Assembly (NCBI GenBank): GCA_020081605.1 | Contig: JAHREC010000045.1 | Location: 744,001-808,000, forward strand | Direction of reading: 5' to 3' | From: Albifimbria verrucaria | Lineage: Eukaryota > Ascomycota > Sordariomycetes > Hypocreales > Stachybotryaceae | DNA: 64,000 nt | In this document: one piece after another, positions 57,446-64,000 of the stretch | Position numbering within the stretch: the first letter of the stretch is position 1 | Layout: the number at the start of each line of letters is the position of its first letter | Made by a program: the position numbers and the translations under genes | The notes under the pieces: generated by a model | Seen by the model: the letters and a program-made list of their open reading frames with translations, nothing else | The model's database searches: none | What the model was told of the DNA's origin: nothing

Positions 57446-59517
57446 ATGATGGACTCCTACGGTGTCCGGAGGCGGGACACCACAAAGGGCCCGCCTCTTC
57501 GCATTCTATCACTAGGTTAGCATGCGCCTTTGTCTCTTTGCCTTTCCGAGTTGTCCTGCTAACCCTATCCCGTAGATGGCGGAGGAGTCCGTGGCTACTC
57601 CATGCTCATCATCATCCAGGAGCTGATGCACCGCACCTTCGTTGAGCTCGAAGGTCGCGCCCCCGCCGCCAAGAAATCCCCAAGCCCTGCGATCACTTCG
57701 ACTTAATCGTCGGAACTGGCACAGGAGGCTTGATTGCCCTCATGCTCGGTCGCTTGCGCCTCGATGTGGAGACTTGCAAGGAGCTCTACGTTCGCCTCAC
57801 CCGCATGGTCTTTGAGACCGACAAGACCATTGCCGGCATCCCCTACCGCTCCACCCTCTTCAAGGCCAGCAAGCTTGAAGACGCCATCCGCCAGTGTGTC
57901 CGCGAGCATACCGTCACCGAAAGCGAAGGCAAAGATGGCACCGACTCTCAGCTCGTCAACCCGCTCAGTCTCCATCCCTCTGGGCCCGCCCGCCACACGA
58001 GCAATGCCAGCACAGTCAGCTTCAGCGCCCGGAGCCCTACGTCGCAAATGTCCCGTCCCGCATTCAGCGGTCGCGGTGGTAACCCAAATGCAAGACTTTA
58101 CGATGCTCGGGAGAACAGAACAAAGACGTAAGCCATGATGACCCCCTCCAGCCCTCCTTATGTACCATTGTGCGCTGACCCTTACGCTCCCTGCAGTGCC
58201 GTGACCGCGATGTTCCAGGGTTCGCCGAGAGGCGCACCGCCCGTCATTCTACGCTCTTATGATTCCCGACGCGAACCGGCACCAGAATTCGACTGTAAGA
58301 TATGGCAAGCCGGCCGCGCAACCTGCGCCATCGGTTTGGCATTCAAGCCAATTCAGATTGGCCAGTCCATCTTCCACGATGATGGCGTCGGAACCTTCAA
58401 CCCTGCTCCTGAAGCTCTGGACGAAGCTGTCATCAATGAGTGGCCTGGGCGAGAGGTGGGCGTCTTTGTTAGCATCGGCACCGGCAAGCGACCCAAGGGC
58501 AGCGACTCGAACCAGCAAATGTGGTACGAAGGCTTTCTTGGTGAATTCGCCGATGCACGTCGCAGGCTCGTTGCCAAGATCGAAGGGTGCGAGACCATCC
58601 ACGAGTATATGGTCAGGAGCACCTCTCCAAACGACAGGTGAACATCGAGAACTACTATCGCCTCAACGTGGAGGTTGGTGTGGGAGAGTTTGGTATGAAC
58701 GAGTGGCACCGCTTGGGTGAGATTAGCACCGGCACGCGTAGATTCATGGCCAAGGATGCGGAGCAGAAGATGGTTTACGGCATTTCGTCAAAGCTTGCCA
58801 AGATCCAGAAGGCCAGGATCCGTTTCGAACGAGCAGCGCAGGCCGAGGCCGAAGCTGCTACCCTTGGCCCCTTACGCCTTTGTCCCAAGGGCGGCCCTAC
58901 TCAGCCCACGGCCCTGGGCAAAACCACAACGACGTGCCAGAGCTGATCAAGACAACTCCTTACAACGATTTTGAGCCGCTGGCTATCGAGCTACCTGGCG
59001 ACGAGCCTCTAAGCTTCCCAATGCCGCAGCGCAACAGCCCTGCTAGTCGCTCGTCGTTCGAATCCGGAGAAGACAAGCTACCTATGCATGGAAATCAATA
59101 CTCTCCGCCCCGGAGCTCTCACAGTCACAGCATGCCGCCCCCTCCACCTAAAGACAATGACCCGGTCGCGAGCCGCTATGATGACGGAGACAGACTGGTC
59201 GTTACCGCGCCGACGCCTTCTCAGTACCGCTATGCCGTAGGCATGGACAAGATCGCCATCACAAGCCCCGATGAGGAGCCGAGAACTATGCCCACCCAAT
59301 ATGCTGCACCGCCGCCCACAAGGATTGAGCCGCCGCCTCTGCCGCCTAAGACACCTCTGCCTGAACAGCAGGGAGCTCAGCGATACCGGACACCCGCTCC
59401 CCTTACCCGCTGGAGGATGACGAGATGCCGCCCCAGTCAACATGGCCCGGAAGCCCGATTATCGAGTTAGGTGATTCGTTTGAGCACGACTGGATTGGAT
59501 GTTGTGATACCCCTTGA
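57446..59517 (+). CDS. patatin-like phospholipase-family protein
   Basis: Exons 57446-57515, 57576-58127 and 58197-59517; 648 aa after repair. The patatin glycine-rich motif DGGGVRG is at residues 24-30. The segment where the nucleophile elbow G-x-S-x-G should be reads GTGTGG at 70-75, with Gly at 72 in place of Ser. The second catalytic motif appears as FHDDGVGTFNP. The core (LRLDVETCKELYVRLTR, IAGIPYRSTLFKASKLE) is typical of the fungal cytosolic patatin group. The last 200 residues are Pro/Ser-rich and disordered. No membrane helix is seen. Whether it hydrolyses lipids is doubtful given the Gly. Missing bases: C4 57678-57681, near 58611-58617, C4 58868-58871 and C4 59399-59402. Only with the last does the C-terminus reach the TGA at 59515. 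Confidence 0.88.
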
Positions 59518-61030
59518 TTTAGATGTTTCCCACGGATAGTTATGTTGTGGTTTATTACAAGCTCGCTCTTGCGGGAACGACGGTGAAGAAACTTAGGAAG
59601 GGCACTGGGATGATCAGATGGCGTTCATGGTAGTAGAGGCTTGACCTCTACACCCTTTATTTGGCACTCGTATTTATGTTTCATTATGGATACCACAGAT
59701 GATGACATTTGCTTCTTGGGTGCTATGGCATAGTTCAAATGAGCATTGTGGACAGAATTTAGACTAGTTTGGAGTGTGTGCTTGATAGAAGCCTATAATG
59801 AACTGAATGACAGACACATTTCCATAGAGAAAACGTGATGAATTGTTTCATGGGTTTTCGTAATTACACTTTGTCATCTCTGTGCAACAGTGACCTATTG
59901 ACCGAGAACCCAACCTGATAGTTCGAGTACCTAAGCTAGCTCTACCCAGCACTAGGCATCTTTATTTACTTTGTCTGTGTAACTTGCGACCTCGCCGTTT
60001 TGAGCAATGATAAAAGCTTCTTTCGGTTGGGTTGTCAGACCGCCGTCAACGTAGTTGGAGGGTCCCTCATCTTTTCAGCCCTACTTCTTCCTATAAGGAG
60101 GACACCAGATAGATGTGGGGTGGGAGCTTCCCAGCCAGTCAATTGGGAATCATAGCCGCAAACTCGCCACCGTGACTGAGATTATAGACAGGCGTATCTG
60201 ATCATACGTTGTTTTGGGCATGACATCTTCATGGTGATGGCGGCCTGGGGTGACAGGATTTTGGGGACCGCAAATCTTATGTTGCTTCTATTGCAATTGA
60301 AACAATGTAGAACCTCCTTCTTTGCACCTAGATTGATTGACGACATGTAAGCAGTTTGTTGGAGGTTGAAGAGCAACAGGGAGAGTTACCTAGGTAGGTA
60401 GGTAGGTAGATAGTTACCCACCTGTAGCTACAAACGACCCAGTCTAATAGTACCGTCTTAATATTGTCAGGAAAGAGCTGTGAAGACCCCCAAGCTACAG
60501 AGAGTACCCTAGCAACAAGCAGCGCCGATGGCTGTTGTTAGGAGAAATGTGATTTATTGGGTTCTATCAAATTGGAGATGACTTACCACAGGGAGGAAGA
60601 CCATTTTCTAAAGGTCACACAATCTCCCGAAGTTGATGGGCTTCAGCTCTCACCTTCAATTGGTTATATTATTCTTACATGTGTAAGCGAAAATTATGTA
60701 GGTAAAGACAAAGGCTTGGCCGAAAAGTTCTGTCCTTGTACAGCAGATAGGATATATACTCTAACTTCTATGCAATCTGCCTGATGGCCTATATGCCCAA
60801 GTGTATGTGAGGATGACCACGCAGTGACAGAAGTCTATTAGGTCATGATACTATCTAACATCTCCTAAAACAGTTTCGAGGAACCGCTCCTGGCTACCTA
60901 CCTTACCAAGATATATTGTGAGCGGAAGATCCTATTCTTTTGGACTGACACGCATCTTACCCCATACAATGGCACAACAGTAACCCAATATTGTGCATGA
61001 TGTAACCTCGGATGACCCCAAAATCGATTT
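59518..61030. other. intergenic, no supported gene
   Basis: Patatin-gene 3' side and AT-rich spacer. A TAGG repeat lies at 60391-60409. No exon recognised. Confidence 0.5.
60391..60409 (+). repeat. TAGG tetranucleotide repeat
   Basis: Nearly five TAGG units in tandem, the same simple repeat as at 1.45 kb. Confidence 0.85.
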
Positions 61031-61965
61031 ATGTCATGCATTGAGTGCCGCCGGCGCAAGAGGAGGGTGACATAGCCGTGGAACCTAACCGTTCCGGGCC
61101 TCTGCTAACGCCAACCACAGATGCAGTGTCCTCGAAGCAAGTCGTGTCTTAATTATGTACGATATTATCCGCCTCTGCTGTGGGAATATGAACGTAGTCT
61201 TGGAGGTGCGCGGTCGACAAGGAATAGAGATGCTGCCTTGCCTGAATTTGATGCAGACCAGCTGATCAGTGTTGGTGGTCAGTCTAACTCACCTGCTCAA
61301 GGTGCAGTAATACCCGGATTATGCATTATCACGGCAAAACCTGCAGAACGGGCTGCACTAATGAGGCAACTTTGGGTTAATCAACTCAACCTTTCCGAAG
61401 TGCCGTCCAATGATGACCGTGCAATCAAGATGCACATAGTGCAACAGGCAATGCAAATTCCAGCAGCTGTGGGAGTTGACGACTATGAACTGATGAACCT
61501 AGCTATGGAGTGGAATGCTGTAAATCGGGAGCTTCTTAGGCTTCGTGAGACCACACTCCTACACACCGTTTCAGCACAATGGTAACTGATGTATCTAGAT
61601 ATCGATGTCATGAGTCGCTTCACAGTGTCTCTAGACGGCTCGTTTGGTGACAGGAATTGCTTCCCTAAACAATGACTCCACGCTATTCGCAAAACCCTTC
61701 CCTCTTCCAGATCGTTCTATTTGCTTCTATTAGCCTTGTCAACAACGTTGGCCGACTCCACAAAAGTTATGTACATCAACACAAGGCTGCCGTTCACAAA
61801 AGGCTCAAGGAGCGCGTGCAACCACAGGATACAGGGACAGGCGATATTGCCGTCCTGGAAATCGCGCAAGTCATGATGAAATCGTGGTATCTGGGTAACG
61901 AAGTTGACCGCCACGCTCACCTGGACAGACTCGGGACAATGATTCGACTAAGCGGTGGCGTGTAG
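61031..61965 (+). pseudogene. decayed Zn2Cys6 transcription factor
   Basis: Exon 1 (61031-61066) and exon 2 (from 61121) join across a 54-base intron to give MSCIECRRRKRR|MQCPRSKSCLNYVR. This is a zinc-cluster start in which the fifth ligand Cys is Tyr and the sixth is not found. The rest reads like the helical regulatory domain of fungal transcription factors (MHIVQQAMQIPAAVGVDDYE, then FASISLVNNVGRLHKSYVHQ and IAVLEIAQVMMKSWYLGNE) and ends at RLGTMIRLSGGV. In-frame stops interrupt it after SAQW (TAA near 61583) and near 61670, and these are not in homopolymers. The product would be too short for the family. Unlike most breaks in this window, these look like real decay. Confidence 0.6.
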
Positions 61966-63744
61966 CATTTGGTGTTAAAAGAGTTACTTGGCCAATTCGT
62001 CCTCATGTTAGCTAATCTGGTTACTTATTGTGTGATCTTCTAGGTTTGGAAACACTCGTTGGGCATCAGCGCTGATCTTTGGAAGACACTGTGATTCAAT
62101 GGGGTTCCAAGATGGCGAACATGCCGAATCTAGGAGCGAACGATACGATGCAATGTGTCGATGTGTACGATCCGTTGCGTTTATATACTGTCGTGCAATA
62201 TAAGATTTCCTGTGGATTTGGAGTGAATCGAAGAAAATCCGTGGGGAACGTGGAATAGGATGATCGGCATATTCGTGTGGATCCTGCTCGCCATCGTGCC
62301 TAGCGACCACGGGGCCCAATACACGGGATACGATAACGACATTTATGAGTACTTGCTCCAACTTCATAATGTATAATTGGAAACCAGCCCGTGATGCAGT
62401 AAAAACTGCCTTTGATCTGCAGAGGTGACTGAATGAAGGCATTGAAGGGATGGCACAGCGAACACGGCAGCATGAACTAGGAGGCGAGAGGGCTGCGGAA
62501 GGAAACAATGCCCTCGACGACGGATATTCAATTGGAGTTGGGATCAATATTAACCCATCTGACTGGAGTGAAACCTCCTAGAAAGCGTCAGTTGGGGACA
62601 ATGCATAATTTTGTGAGATGTGACCATTGGTAGCTTGTATCTGTGGCTTGCTTAATGTGCTTGCTTGAACACCCGGAGCGACCCATTTTGTTAGTAGGAT
62701 CAATTGCGAGTTGTGATCATTTCCTGTGTCTCCAAAGTAAAGCTATTCCAAAGCTCGTCCATAGAAGTAGGATGTATATTACAAAATCTATGGTGACGTT
62801 TGCGCGAGGTAGCGCAGAATCGAGACACCAGGTCGTTGGTAGAAGAATATGGACATGATAACATTGGACATGCTCGTGTATTACTGACTAGATATTAGAT
62901 ATAACTTATTCCAGCAACAATATGCTGTTGCGTTAGGCTGTGGCAAGTTGTTACTTAGAAAGTGATAGTGGGAATAGAGGCATAAGCTCTTCTGATATAT
63001 CGCAAACACATAAGCTGATCGAAATTGGCGCGAACCATGATATACATCTTGGTCTTGAACAGAACAATCAACTGTGAGGCTCCCATACCATGAGTGATAT
63101 TGAGGTAACGGTAATGCAGTCAGGTTCCTTCGCCAACATTGTCACAATTCCCAACAGTCCTGAGTCAACAGTTTACAGTGTATTGCGAATCTGGATAAAG
63201 ACAGACCCGAGCTGGAGCCGACCTGTCAATCCAAACCACTCATAGGAGTGAATTAACAAATATTAAAGTGAGACCCGTTAGTCCGTGTATGATGCCCATC
63301 CCGGTTTGGCATGCAGTGCCACGTTGTCAACGTTGTGGATGGCGGGCATTCTGGCGAATAAGCACACCACAGGTGGATGACCTACCGCACACCACATAAC
63401 TCAAGCATGGTTAGTGACCATTGGGAGCCGAGAGCGGCACATGCGGGAATGAATGGCAACATGGAGCTGGGGATATAGTGGGGAGCGACGGAAACTCAAC
63501 CACGTCAGTCAATGATGTCCGCATGTTTCTCCAGGGTGATCCCGGCTATCTGGTTCAGTGGCCGCATTTTAACCCCTCTTTGTGCTGCGGAGAATGATAT
63601 GGACGGCTGGAAATCAAAGCTTATGCGCGAATTCTGCACGTAATAGACTATATAACGAAGACGGCACTCGTAGAGCCCCGTAGGGAGGACTGAGCTCCCA
63701 CAAACTCACAGATATTCTTGCAAACAACATAGCTTCGCCAAACC
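61966..63744. other. intergenic, no supported gene
   Basis: About 1.8 kb. Open frames near 62.0-62.5 kb on the minus strand have no recognisable motif. A TATA box lies near the right end. Confidence 0.45.
63649..63655 (+). promoter_or_regulatory. TATA box of the gene at the right edge
   Basis: TATATAA, 90 bp upstream of the ATG at 63745, in an otherwise mixed-composition region. Distance and sequence suit a fungal promoter. Confidence 0.5.
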
Positions 63745-64000
63745 ATGCTGGACTACAAAGAACAGCCCTGCGAAGGCTTTGTCTTTGCAACAACTCCTCT
63801 ATTAGAGAACGAGACCATTCAGCACATTCTCTATAAGCCGGGTATATCCACCGACTGGGTCCACATCTCCGACCGGCGCCGTGTAAACCGCCCCGCCCCG
63901 TCATTCGGGACCGCTGCGGCCGGCAGCCGCCACAGAAGCGGCGCTCCGGGGCTCGCCGAACCTTTGTCGAGCAGCTCTACCGATACGAAGAATAAAAATG
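63745..64000 (+). CDS. 5' part of an unidentified gene running off the window
   Basis: From the ATG at 63745 the frame stays open for 85 codons to the window end, through DNA that turns GC-rich. The start reads MLDYKEQPCEGFVFATTPLL, then ENETIQHILYKPGISTDWVH, and becomes Ser/Arg/Ala-rich. A TATA box precedes it. No family is recognised from this part. Confidence 0.45.
   Translation, partial: MLDYKEQPCEGFVFATTPLLENETIQHILYKPGISTDWVHISDRRRVNRPAPSFGTAAAGSRHRSGAPGLAEPLSSSSTDTKNKN

Noticed and set aside
62008..62547. 179-codon minus-strand frame
   Set aside because: No recognisable motif or domain and no joinable exons; likely chance.

Overview
The window is chromosomal DNA of a filamentous ascomycete, probably a sordariomycete close to the Hypocreales. 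The evidence is short GT-AG introns of about 47-110 nt with CTAAC/CTGAC-type branch sites, conserved fungal housekeeping proteins, secreted glycoside hydrolases, and a patch of secondary-metabolism genes. The order is inferred from protein resemblance only. No rRNA, tRNA, CRISPR array or intact transposon was recognised.

Layout. The left half (2.5-31 kb) is mostly housekeeping: TRAPP subunit Bet3 (-) head to head with a U5 snRNP WD40 protein (+); a fungal two-TM protein; a seven-knuckle CCHC protein (Gis2/CNBP); a calpain-like protease; a four-TM membrane protein (-); Mcm2 (-) head to head with a UBR7/Mlo2-like protein (+), sharing a promoter with four ACGCGT boxes; and a coiled-coil protein (-). 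From 31 kb the content is accessory: an AT-rich degenerate stretch, a secreted GH31 alpha-glucosidase (+), a secreted GH43 exo-galactanase-like enzyme with a CBM35-like tail (-), and a caspase-like/C2H2 zinc-finger fusion (-). Between 45.6 and 55.0 kb lies what looks like a relic of a biosynthetic cluster: a polyketide-synthase methyltransferase fragment, an AflR-type Zn2Cys6 regulator, Cys-rich exons, a CYP65-like P450 and an MFS transporter. A patatin-like protein, a dead Zn2Cys6 regulator and a gene start running off the window complete it.

The strongest global signal is technical. Nearly every multi-kilobase gene is broken by single-base gaps, nearly always in or beside runs of identical bases, even in essential genes such as mcm2 and gis2. 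Restoring one base per break makes all exon phases and total lengths close exactly in gene after gene. I therefore read these loci as intact genes in a homopolymer-error-prone assembly, not as pseudogenes. Exon coordinates below are those in the given sequence; protein lengths are after allowing for the missing bases. Breaks of another kind (the TGA in the MFS gene, stops in the Zn2Cys6 gene at 61 kb) are called separately.
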